The notes below the pieces were generated by a model. That model was given only the letters and a program-made list of their open reading frames with translations, made no database searches and had not been told where the DNA came from. Shown here piece by piece: positions 41,647 to 48,349 of a stretch of DNA of 64,000 nt (position 1 is its first letter; each line of letters starts with the position of its first letter). Origin of the DNA: Solirubrobacter taibaiensis (GTDB lineage: Bacteria; Actinomycetota; Thermoleophilia; Solirubrobacterales; Solirubrobacteraceae); contig JAPDDQ010000018.1 of assembly GCA_027587225.1 (NCBI GenBank), positions 1 through 64,000 on the forward strand. The letters are read 5' to 3'. A program made the position numbers and the translations under genes.

Positions 41647-42462
41647 CTACGCCGGCGCCCGCCAGAGCTCCGGGAACACCTCGTGTTCGAGCGGCGCGCC
41701 GGCTTCCAGCGCCACCTCGGGGTACGGCGGGGAGGTCCGGTGCGGGCGCGGGGCCCAGCGCACGTCGTCGCCGGTCAGCCGCAGCGACACCACGCGCCGG
41801 CGCGTCGGTGACCCGGCGGCGGCGTGCAGCGTGAGCATGTTGAACGCGACCGCGTCGCCGGGCTCCATCGCCCAGCCGACGATCGGCCACGCGTCACGGT
41901 CGGCCTCGACGTCCGGGACCTCCTCGAGCGCGCCCTCGTCGAACACCATCGCGGTGCCCTTCACGAACGAGCGCGGCATGTACCACTTGCCCTCGGCGTG
42001 TGAGCCGGCGACGAACTCGAGCGTGCTCGGCCGCGCGACCGGGTCCAGCGGAATCCAGTACGAGACGGTCTGCGTGCCGTCGATCGAGTAGTACGGCTGG
42101 TCCTGGTGCCACGGGGTGCGATCCAGCGTCCCGGGCTCCTTGACCAGCAGGTGGTCGTGGAACAAGCGCACGCTGCTCGCACCCATGAGCGCGGCCGCGG
42201 CCGGAGCCAACGCGGAGGCGCGGAACACCTGCTCGTACTCGGGGATCCGGTGCCAGTTGCGGAAGTCCTCGACGAACGCGCCCGGCTCACCAGGCTTGGT
42301 CGCGTTCATGCCGAGCGGGCCGAGATCGGCGAGGTTGCGTTCGACGCCGGCGCGCAGCGTCTCGACCTCGTCGGGCGTGAGGACGCCTTTGAGCAGCGCG
42401 ACCCCGTCGCGCTGGAATGCGGCTCGGTCGACCTCGAACTGCTCTGGTAGGCTCGTGGACAT
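41647..42462 (-). CDS. Phytanoyl-CoA dioxygenase (PhyH) family Fe(II)/2-oxoglutarate oxygenase
   Basis: 271 residues from ATG 42462; further open sequence upstream belongs to a shadow of the FadR-like gene. The metal triad is His119-x-Asp121 (PWHQDQPYY) and His213 (TLHAAAGSP), with the 2-oxoglutarate-binding Arg in SPTRRRVVSLRL. PhyH-family members in bacteria hydroxylate lipids, ectoine and many small acids; this one is not ectoine hydroxylase by context. It is divergent from a FadR-type regulator with an inverted repeat between the starts. Confidence 0.9.
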   Translation of the reverse strand: MSTSLPEQFEVDRAAFQRDGVALLKGVLTPDEVETLRAGVERNLADLGPLGMNATKPGEPGAFVEDFRNWHRIPEYEQVFRASALAPAAAALMGASSVRLFHDHLLVKEPGTLDRTPWHQDQPYYSIDGTQTVSYWIPLDPVARPSTLEFVAGSHAEGKWYMPRSFVKGTAMVFDEGALEEVPDVEADRDAWPIVGWAMEPGDAVAFNMLTLHAAAGSPTRRRVVSLRLTGDDVRWAPRPHRTSPPYPEVALEAGAPLEHEVFPELWRAPA

Positions 42463-42464
42463 GT

Positions 42465-42486
42465 TTTGGCACGTTAGTAGACCAAA
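42465..42486. promoter_or_regulatory. Inverted repeat between PhyH and FadR-type regulator genes
   Basis: TTTGG (42465-42469) and CCAAA (42482-42486) flank a 12-nt AT-rich centre in the 39-nt gap between the two divergent starts. It is a likely operator for the regulator at 42502. Confidence 0.45.
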
Positions 42487-42501
42487 GCGAGATCTGCAAG
42501 C

Positions 42502-43200
42502 GTGATCCATCCCGTGCGCACCCGCAGCGTCATCGACGACATCGTCGATCAGCTGCTCGAGCTCATCCGCAGCGGCGCCGTGCGCGAGGGGGACCGGCTG
42601 CCGTCCGAGCGTGAGCTGGCGGAGCGCATGCACGTCGCGCGCGCGAGCGTGCGCGCGGCGATCGGTCATCTGCAGGCGAGCGGGGTCGTGGCGAGCGGGG
42701 CCGGGCGGCGCGGGACGGTCGTGCTCACGAGCTGGGTGCCCGAGGATCTCCAGCCCGCCGCGGCGCCCGACGCCGACCGCTTCCGCGCGCTCCTCGAGGC
42801 CCGGCGCGTGTTGGAACCCGCCTTGGCGCGACTGGCAGCGGCGCGCACGGACCACGCGGGGTTGGCTGCTCTGGAGGAAGCGGTGGCCGAGCAGCGTGCG
42901 TTGGGTGAGGACCGCCCGCGCGCCGTGCAGGCCGAGGGCCGCTTCCACCGGCTGATGTGGCGCCTCGCCGACAACGCCGCGCTGGAGCGCGCGATGCGCG
43001 ACGTCTACGTCGAGCTCGAGGCCGTGCTCGACATGGCCATGCGCACCGCCGACGACACCGAGCGCTCGCTGCAGGCGCACGAGGCCACCCTCGCCGCCCT
43101 GCGGGACGGCTCCCCGGCCGCGGTCAACGCCGCGATGCACGACCACTTAGCGCTGATGGAGGACATCTACGCCACGTCCACGGGGCGCCGCTTCCGCTGA
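42502..43200 (+). CDS. FadR-type GntR-family regulator
   Basis: 232 residues from GTG. The winged HTH spans about residues 8-75 (DQLLELIRSGAVREGDRLPS, ELAERMHVARASVRAAIGHL), and an FCD-like helical domain follows (RFRALLEARRVLEPALARLAA; EGRFHRLMWRLADNAALERAM; HDHLALMEDI). It most likely represses the divergent PhyH gene and responds to a carboxylic acid ligand. Downstream lies the long gene-free palindrome region. Confidence 0.9.
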   Translation: MIHPVRTRSVIDDIVDQLLELIRSGAVREGDRLPSERELAERMHVARASVRAAIGHLQASGVVASGAGRRGTVVLTSWVPEDLQPAAAPDADRFRALLEARRVLEPALARLAAARTDHAGLAALEEAVAEQRALGEDRPRAVQAEGRFHRLMWRLADNAALERAMRDVYVELEAVLDMAMRTADDTERSLQAHEATLAALRDGSPAAVNAAMHDHLALMEDIYATSTGRRFR

Positions 43201-43220
43201 GCGGGACAACGTCAACTGCG

Positions 43221-43320
43221 AGCACGCCCGCGGCCGCCGCGTCAAGAAACCCGTGCCCGCGGCGCCGGGGTAGGCCGCGCGGTCGTCACGGGTTTCTTGA
43301 CCCGTCGGGGCGGGCGTGCT
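43221..43320. repeat. Palindromic element A with 15-bp GTCAAGAAACCCGTG arms
   Basis: Inner arms GTCAAGAAACCCGTG (43241-43255) and its exact complement (43287-43301) surround a 31-nt loop. Outer arms AGCACGCCCG (43221-43230) and CGGGCGTGCT (43311-43320) extend it to 100 nt with mismatched DNA between. It starts 21 nt after the FadR-type stop and may double as its terminator. The short frames across it translate the repeat and are not genes. Confidence 0.75.
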
Positions 43321-43350
43321 GATTGCGGGTGAGGCGGGTGCCCCGCACTG

Positions 43351-43372
43351 CGTGAACGCCGGGGCGTTCACG
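43351..43372. repeat. 22-bp palindrome with 10-bp arms
   Basis: CGTGAACGCC-GG-GGCGTTCACG is a perfect inverted repeat with a 2-nt centre, lying between elements A and B. Smaller palindromes adjoin it, including ACCGT-TAT-ACGGT at 43422-43434. The rest of 43321-43454 shows no gene. Confidence 0.6.
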
Positions 43373-43454
43373 TCTTGCCACGCCGAGGGACGGTCGTTCG
43401 CCACGCGAGTGATCAGTTCTCACCGTTATACGGTCCGAACTCGACGCTCGCGTG

Positions 43455-43574
43455 CCGGGTGGCGCGTTGCCGCTCGGATTGCCCGGGGGTGATGCACGAA
43501 CGGGTCCTGTCAGGACCTGATCGTGCACAACCCCGCCGAGCACGCGCCCCAGGCCCGCGCCCGGGCGCACCCGG
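43455..43574. repeat. Nested palindrome of six paired arms
   Basis: Arms pair in strict nested order: CCGGGT 43455/43569, GGCGCGT 43461/43542, GCTCGG 43472/43536, GGGGT 43486/43530, TGCACGA 43493/43521, GGTCCTG 43503/43511. The inner three are separated by symmetric 2-nt and 3-nt internal loops around a single T at 43510. A side palindrome GCGCCCGGGCGC fills 43557-43568. It could be a structured RNA, a protein-binding site or a mobile-element remnant; no open frame explains it. Confidence 0.6.
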
Positions 43575-43616
43575 TGCAACCGGCTCACCCGCACAAGAGC
43601 GCGCCGGCCGCGGCGG

Positions 43617-43678
43617 GTCAAGAAACCCGTGACCACCGCCGCGCAGCGCCGCAACCGCCCGGGCACGGGTTTCTTGAC
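43617..43678. repeat. Palindromic element B, second copy of the 15-bp arms
   Basis: The same GTCAAGAAACCCGTG arm (43617-43631) and its exact complement (43664-43678) flank a 32-nt loop whose sequence differs from that of element A. It lies about 75 nt beyond the stop of the convergent lipoprotein gene. The outer arms of A are not kept, so the conserved unit is the inner 15-bp pair. Confidence 0.75.
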
Positions 43679-43753
43679 GCGACGCCCGACGGTGTGCTCC
43701 CCGAACCCGGCCGCGCAACTACAGGGTGGGCGCGCGGAGCACCACGCGCGCGC

Positions 43754-44335
43754 TCAGCCCAGGTCGACGACGATCCCCGTCCAGCCGGTGAGCACGGCCG
43801 CGACGCCGGCCCTCACCGCGGGAGCCGCCTGCCGCGGCGCGAACGTGGCGGCCGTGACGTTGGCGGTCGGCTCGCCCAATCGGCCGCCGAGGAAGAGGAA
43901 CTGCTGGTTGAGGTGGCTCGCCGTGACGAGGTCCAGCGGCTCGACCAGGCTGGGCCCGGTGGCGATGATCAGGTCGGGTTTCATGTCCATCGCCGTGACG
44001 ATGCCCGGAACGTGCTGGGCGGGTTCGGACGCCGTGACGGTCTTCAGCGACGCGTCCTCCGCGTCCGCCCACTCGCTGACGGCGGCCTCGGTCGCCTTGT
44101 CCTCGCCGGACGTGAGCAGCACGACGCGGTAGCCCTTGGACGGGTGGACCGCATCCCACGAGCCCGGCTCGGGGGTGATCACGGACTCCGGCGCGGGCGG
44201 CTTGGCGGGATCGACGAAGCCGGACCCGAGGGTGCCGAGGGCAACCGGCCGCGAGTGCGGGGTGGACCAGTCATCGCCGGCGCCGCAGCCGGCGAGCAGC
44301 GTCACCAGCACGAGTGTGGCGAACAGGGAGCGCAC
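43754..44335 (-). CDS. BMP/periplasmic-binding-like lipoprotein
   Basis: 193 residues from GTG 44335, chosen because it directly begins a lipoprotein signal (RSLFATLVLVTLLAGC, lipobox LAGC); a longer start at 44386 would cover the probable PHO-box repeats. The mature part resembles one lobe of BMP/PBP1-type binding proteins (YRVVLLTSGEDKATEAAVSEW, MKPDLIIATGPSLVEPLDLV, FLFLGGRLGEPTANVTAATF). It is much shorter than full BMP proteins (over 300 residues), so it is either a single-lobe relative or reduced. It is divergent from the HupE-like gene. Confidence 0.75.
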   Translation of the reverse strand: MRSLFATLVLVTLLAGCGAGDDWSTPHSRPVALGTLGSGFVDPAKPPAPESVITPEPGSWDAVHPSKGYRVVLLTSGEDKATEAAVSEWADAEDASLKTVTASEPAQHVPGIVTAMDMKPDLIIATGPSLVEPLDLVTASHLNQQFLFLGGRLGEPTANVTAATFAPRQAAPAVRAGVAAVLTGWTGIVVDLG

Positions 44336-44352
44336 GGGGGAGAGCGTGGCGG

Positions 44353-44398
44353 GTTCACGGATGCCGTCACAAACTCGTTCACACACACTTCACAGGTC
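44353..44398 (+). promoter_or_regulatory. PHO-box-like array of four GTTCAC-type direct repeats
   Basis: Units GTTCACGGATG (44353), CGTCACAAACT (44365), GTTCACACACA (44377) and CTTCACAGGTC (44388) repeat with 11-12-nt spacing. Actinobacterial PhoP boxes are 11-nt direct repeats beginning GTTCA-C. The array lies between the divergent lipoprotein and HupE-like genes. Confidence 0.55.
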
Positions 44399-44427
44399 GC
44401 TCGTCGGTGACAGATGAACATGCCCGC

Positions 44428-45576
44428 ATGGTCAAACGGTTCGCACGGATGCTGTTAACGATCGGTGTCACTTTCATCTTCACCTCATCTGCGTTTGCGC
44501 ACGGGTTCACTTCGGTGGTGTACGTGGACGCGACCTCGCCCGAGCGGGGTCACGTGCGCACGGAGGTCGGGCTCGAGTACGACCTGCTCGTGGTCTCGGC
44601 CGCCGACTTCGAACACGACGATGACCTGTTCAACGCCGGGACCGCGGCGTTCGAGGGCGGCGATGCGAACGCGCAGGCGGCCGCGCTGGACGCGCACGCC
44701 GCGACGGTCCTGGCGTACGTGACCCACCGCTTCGCGGTCACCGCCGAGGGTGAGAACTGCGCGCCCACGCGTGACGGCGCCGTCCGCATCGAGCAACGCG
44801 AAGGCGTCCCGTACGCGTTCCTCGCCCTCGACCACCGGTGCGCGCAGGGCGCCGAGGTGCACGAGATCACGAGCCGGCTGTTCCCCGCCTCCGAGGAGTA
44901 CGTGCGCGACACCAAGACGATCGTGACCTACGAGGACCTCGACGTGCAGTCGGGCACCGCGAGCCTCGACGCCTCCCATCCGACGTTCTCCACGCACCAG
45001 ACGCGCTGGGAGCAGTACTGGGAGTTCTTCACGCTCGGCGCCGAGCATCTGTACGGCGGGATCGACCACATCCTGTTCCTGTTGGCGCTGATCGTCGGCT
45101 CGCGGCGGCTGCGCGACATCGTCGCCGTGGCGACGACGTTCACGGTCGCCCACTCGGTCACGTTCATCCTCGCCGCGCTCGGCGTGGTCAGCGCCCCCGC
45201 ATCGATCATCGAGCCGGTCATCGCCCTCTCGATCTCGGTGGTGGCCGGCATGACGCTGTGGCGGCTGTGGAAGGGCGAGGACGCAGGCAACGCGCGACTG
45301 GTGTGGGTGTTCGCGTTCGGCCTCGTGCACGGATTGGGATTCGCGTCCGCGCTCGGGCTCGACCGAGACTTCTCCTGGTCGCTGCTGTCCTCGTTGCTCG
45401 TGTTCAACCTCGGCATCGAGACCGTGCAGCTCGCCATCATCCTCGCCGTCTTCCCCGTGTTGACCCTCCTGCGCCGGCGCGTGCCGGTGGCCGGGATCTC
45501 CGCGACCGGTGCGATCGCCGGCGGTGTGTGTGCGATGGGTCTGGTGTGGTTCGTGCAGCGCGCCATTCTCATCTAA
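44428..45576 (+). CDS. HupE/UreJ-type membrane protein with extracellular N-terminal domain
   Basis: 382 residues from ATG 44428. A signal peptide (VKRFARMLLTIGVTFIFTSSAFA) precedes a ~190-residue extracellular domain with two Cys. Then come about six membrane helices carrying the HupE/UreJ signatures EHLYGGIDHILFLLALIVG, TFTVAHSVTFILAALG and FGLVHGLGFASALG, with conserved His and Asp in the membrane. HupE and UreJ relatives move nickel or cobalt, but this two-domain form is of unknown substrate. The PHO-box-like repeats upstream suggest phosphate-linked control. Confidence 0.85.
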   Translation: MVKRFARMLLTIGVTFIFTSSAFAHGFTSVVYVDATSPERGHVRTEVGLEYDLLVVSAADFEHDDDLFNAGTAAFEGGDANAQAAALDAHAATVLAYVTHRFAVTAEGENCAPTRDGAVRIEQREGVPYAFLALDHRCAQGAEVHEITSRLFPASEEYVRDTKTIVTYEDLDVQSGTASLDASHPTFSTHQTRWEQYWEFFTLGAEHLYGGIDHILFLLALIVGSRRLRDIVAVATTFTVAHSVTFILAALGVVSAPASIIEPVIALSISVVAGMTLWRLWKGEDAGNARLVWVFAFGLVHGLGFASALGLDRDFSWSLLSSLLVFNLGIETVQLAIILAVFPVLTLLRRRVPVAGISATGAIAGGVCAMGLVWFVQRAILI

Positions 45577-45592
45577 ACCTCACACACTGTTT

Positions 45593-45614
45593 GTTCACAC
45601 CGACTTACCTTGCG
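45593..45614 (+). promoter_or_regulatory. PHO-box-like repeat before the metallophosphatase gene
   Basis: GTTCACACCGA followed directly by CTTACCTTGCG forms an 11+11-nt repeat like the array at 44353; a CCTCACACACT unit lies 15 nt upstream. The second half is degenerate. A phosphatase is a natural PhoP target, which raises its credibility. Confidence 0.45.
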
Positions 45615-45662
45615 CTGGTGAAAGCTCAGCCGCGGTCTATGTCGCAGATAAGGAGAATGTCG

Positions 45663-47459
45663 TTGAAGCTTTCACATAAGGCAGGGCTTGTTGCTCTTGC
45701 CGCGTCGGCGGCGCTGGGGATCGGTTCGATCACCATCGCCGGGGCGCAGTCGTCCGCCACGTCGTCGAGCATCGTGCTCGGCGTCGGCTCCAGCGCCTCA
45801 CAGCGCGTCGTGTCCTGGTACACGTCGGCCAACACGGCGCAGTCGGTGCAGGTCGCGCCGACCTCCGCGCTGGTCGACGGGGCGTTCCCCGCGAGCGCCA
45901 CCACCTTCGCGGCCACGGTCGCCGCGAACACCGTCAACGGCGGGTTCAACGGCCACGCCGTGGTCGACGGCCTGCAGCAGGACACGGCGTACTCGTACCG
46001 CGTCGGTGGCGAGGGCGCGTGGTCGAAGCCGTACACGTTCAAGACGCAGAAGTTCACGGGCGCCTTCGACTTCCTGTTCTACGGCGACCCGCAGATCGGC
46101 TCCTCGGGCAACGTGCCCAAGGACGGCGCAGGCTGGGACGACACGCTGGACGTGTCGCTCGCCGCCAACCCGGACGCCGAGTTGCTCGTGTCCGGCGGCG
46201 ACCAGGTCGAGACCGCGAACACCGAGACGCAGTGGAACGCGTTCCTGAACTCCGACAAGCTGCGCCAGTACCCGTGGGCGGCGACGATCGGCAACCACGA
46301 CGTCGGCGGCAAGGCGTACGACCAGCACTTCTGGACGCCGAACACCGACCGCTCCGCGAACTTCTACTCGGGCAGCACGACCACGCAGTCCGGCGGTGAC
46401 TACTGGTACGTCTACAAGGACGCCCTGTTCATCCACCTGAACTCCAACGCGTACGCGAGCGGCAAGGACGCGGCGCACGTCGGCTACGTCACCAGCGTCG
46501 TCAACGCCCACGGCGCCGAGGCCAAGTACACGGTGCTCGTGTTCCACCACGCGATCTACTCGCCGGCCGCGCATGCGCTGGACGGCGACGCCGCGGTCCG
46601 CCGTCAGGACTTCCCGACGGCGTTCTCGAACCTGGGCGTGGACCTCGTCCTCGCCGGCCACGACCACAGCTACTCGCGGTCCTACTCGATCAAGAACGGC
46701 CAGAAGGCCAACGCGACCGAGCAGCCCGGTGCCGCCCAGGTGGCCACGGGTCCGGGTGGCGTGATCTACGTCACCGGCAACTCCGCGTCGGGCTCGAAGT
46801 ACTACGACCTCAGCAAGCCGGGCGGCACGCAGCCGCCGGACCCGCTGGACCCGACCGGCAACCGCCACGCGGCGAACTCGGTCGAGAACCAGGAGCACGT
46901 CCGCAGCTACGTCAAGGTGCAGGTCCGCAAGGACGCGCTGGTCGTGGAGAACATCCGCTCCGGCACGTGCGCGGCCCCGAACGCGGCCGTCGAACTCGGC
47001 AACGTGTCCTGGTGCGGCCCCAACAGCGGCGCCTCCGCGGCCCAGCCGGTCGGCTCCGTGGTCGACAAGGTCACGATCCATGCGGCCGAGTCCAACACCG
47101 ACGCCGCGGTCGGCGGCACCGTGCCCGCCACGCTCTCGCTCACGCTCGGCTCGGCGCCGACGTTCGGCGCGTTCACGCCGGGTGTCGAGAAGACGTACGA
47201 GACGTCGACGACGGCCAACGTGGTCTCCACGGCGGGCGACGCGGCGCTGACGGTGTCCGATCCGGGCCACCTGACCAACGGCGCGTTCTCGCTGCCGGAG
47301 CCGCTGCAGGTCGCCTTCTCCAAGGCCGCCTGGACCGCGCCGGTGTCCAACGACTCCGTGAACATCGCGTTCAAGCAGCCGATCAAGGCCACCGACGCGC
47401 TGCGCACGGGCGCCTACTCGAAGACGCTCACGTTCACGCTCTCGACCACGAACCCGTAG
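45663..47459 (+). CDS. Secreted purple-acid-phosphatase-like metallophosphoesterase
   Basis: 598 residues from TTG 45663, preferred because AAGGAG ends 7 nt upstream; the nearby ATG at 45657 is almost in contact with that site, and another ATG lies at 45639. Signal peptide KLSHKAGLVALAASAALGIGSITIAGA, then a fibronectin-like N-domain (LGVGSSASQRVVSWYTS), then the catalytic domain with the metal motifs FLFYGDPQIG, SGGDQVE, IGNHDVGG, VFHHAIYS and AGHDHSYSR. A C-terminal ~115-residue beta domain (VGGTVPATLSLTLG to the end) is shared with the ThuA protein at 48350. It should release phosphate from organic esters outside the cell. Confidence 0.92.
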   Translation: MKLSHKAGLVALAASAALGIGSITIAGAQSSATSSSIVLGVGSSASQRVVSWYTSANTAQSVQVAPTSALVDGAFPASATTFAATVAANTVNGGFNGHAVVDGLQQDTAYSYRVGGEGAWSKPYTFKTQKFTGAFDFLFYGDPQIGSSGNVPKDGAGWDDTLDVSLAANPDAELLVSGGDQVETANTETQWNAFLNSDKLRQYPWAATIGNHDVGGKAYDQHFWTPNTDRSANFYSGSTTTQSGGDYWYVYKDALFIHLNSNAYASGKDAAHVGYVTSVVNAHGAEAKYTVLVFHHAIYSPAAHALDGDAAVRRQDFPTAFSNLGVDLVLAGHDHSYSRSYSIKNGQKANATEQPGAAQVATGPGGVIYVTGNSASGSKYYDLSKPGGTQPPDPLDPTGNRHAANSVENQEHVRSYVKVQVRKDALVVENIRSGTCAAPNAAVELGNVSWCGPNSGASAAQPVGSVVDKVTIHAAESNTDAAVGGTVPATLSLTLGSAPTFGAFTPGVEKTYETSTTANVVSTAGDAALTVSDPGHLTNGAFSLPEPLQVAFSKAAWTAPVSNDSVNIAFKQPIKATDALRTGAYSKTLTFTLSTTNP

Positions 47460-47463
47460 GTCG

Positions 47464-48312
47464 ATGAACATGCGCCCGACCAGTCTCCTGTTGTTGGCCA
47501 CGCTGGGGCTGGTCGGGCTGCTCGCCCGGCCCGCGGCGGCCGCGGACTGGAGCGTCCAGCCGGCCGCCAACCAGTTCGGTGACGGCCGCGAGGACTTCCG
47601 CTACACGCTCAACCCCGGTGGCGAGGCCGAGGACGCGATCGTCGTGACCAACCAGGGCACGGCGCCGCTGAAGGTCGCCCTGCGCGCCGACCTCCCCTGG
47701 ATGAAACTCGACGCCGACGCGCTCACAGTCGCCCCCGGCGAGAGCGCCGAGGTGCCGTTCACGATCACGCTGCCCGGCGACGCCACGTCCGGTGATCACG
47801 CCGGAGCCGTCGCCGCCACCGGCGGCGGGATCACCGCCACGCTCCCGATTCGCCTGCGGGTCGGTGGCCCGCTCACGCCGCAACTGACCGTCGAGGACGT
47901 CCAAGTCTCGGACGCGCGCGTGACGTACGTGCTCCACAACACCGGCAACGCGATCCTCGGCGCGCATCAGCAGGTGAAGCTGACCGGCCCGTTCGGACGG
48001 TTCGCGGCCACCGTGGACGCGGTCCCCGACGCGACCGCTGTGCTCCCGGGCGAGCGGCGGACGGTGTCCGCGCCGGTGCGTGATGTGACACCGGCCGTAC
48101 GGCTCAGCGCCAGCGTCACGCTCACCCCACTGCTGACCGACGCCGCCGGCTCGACGGCGCCGCTCGCGCCCACCGTGGCCACGGGCCACGCATGGGCGAT
48201 CCCGTGGCTGCTGTTGCTCGTCCTCGTGGTGACCGTTGTGCTCGCCGCCGTCGCCACCCGCGTCGTTCGTCGCTCCAACACCGCGTTGACACGTGTAAGC
48301 GGACCTGGTTAG
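47464..48312 (+). CDS. DUF916-like exported protein with C-terminal membrane anchor
   Basis: 282 residues starting 4 nt after the phosphatase stop. Signal peptide (RPTSLLLLATLGLVGLLARPAAA), then WSVQPAANQFGDGREDFRYTL and ALTVAPGESAEVPFTITLPG, the pattern of the DUF916/WxL-interacting beta-sandwich proteins, a second beta domain, and a C-terminal membrane helix (PWLLLLVLVVTVVLAAVATRVV) with a basic cytoplasmic tail. Such proteins tether or bind surface proteins, so it may hold the phosphatase or ThuA protein, which share a beta domain, at the cell surface. This role is inference. Confidence 0.82.
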   Translation: MNMRPTSLLLLATLGLVGLLARPAAAADWSVQPAANQFGDGREDFRYTLNPGGEAEDAIVVTNQGTAPLKVALRADLPWMKLDADALTVAPGESAEVPFTITLPGDATSGDHAGAVAATGGGITATLPIRLRVGGPLTPQLTVEDVQVSDARVTYVLHNTGNAILGAHQQVKLTGPFGRFAATVDAVPDATAVLPGERRTVSAPVRDVTPAVRLSASVTLTPLLTDAAGSTAPLAPTVATGHAWAIPWLLLLVLVVTVVLAAVATRVVRRSNTALTRVSGPG

Positions 48313-48349
48313 CTCGCGCCCGAAGTCTGTTCAGGTACGAGGGGGAGAG

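Noticed and set aside
43286-43718. Several 85-126-codon open frames between 43.2 and 43.75 kb
   Set aside because: Their peptides merely translate the inverted repeats on both strands (for example GFLTRR and QETRD repeated) with no ribosome sites or family similarity.
43754-44386. Longer start at 44386 for the BMP-like lipoprotein
   Set aside because: It would place 17 unhelpful residues before the lipoprotein signal and cover the PHO-box-like repeats.
44838-45662. Upstream extension of the metallophosphatase frame through the HupE-like gene
   Set aside because: The extension is an alternate-frame reading of the HupE-like gene; the signal peptide and ribosome site put the start at 45657-45663.
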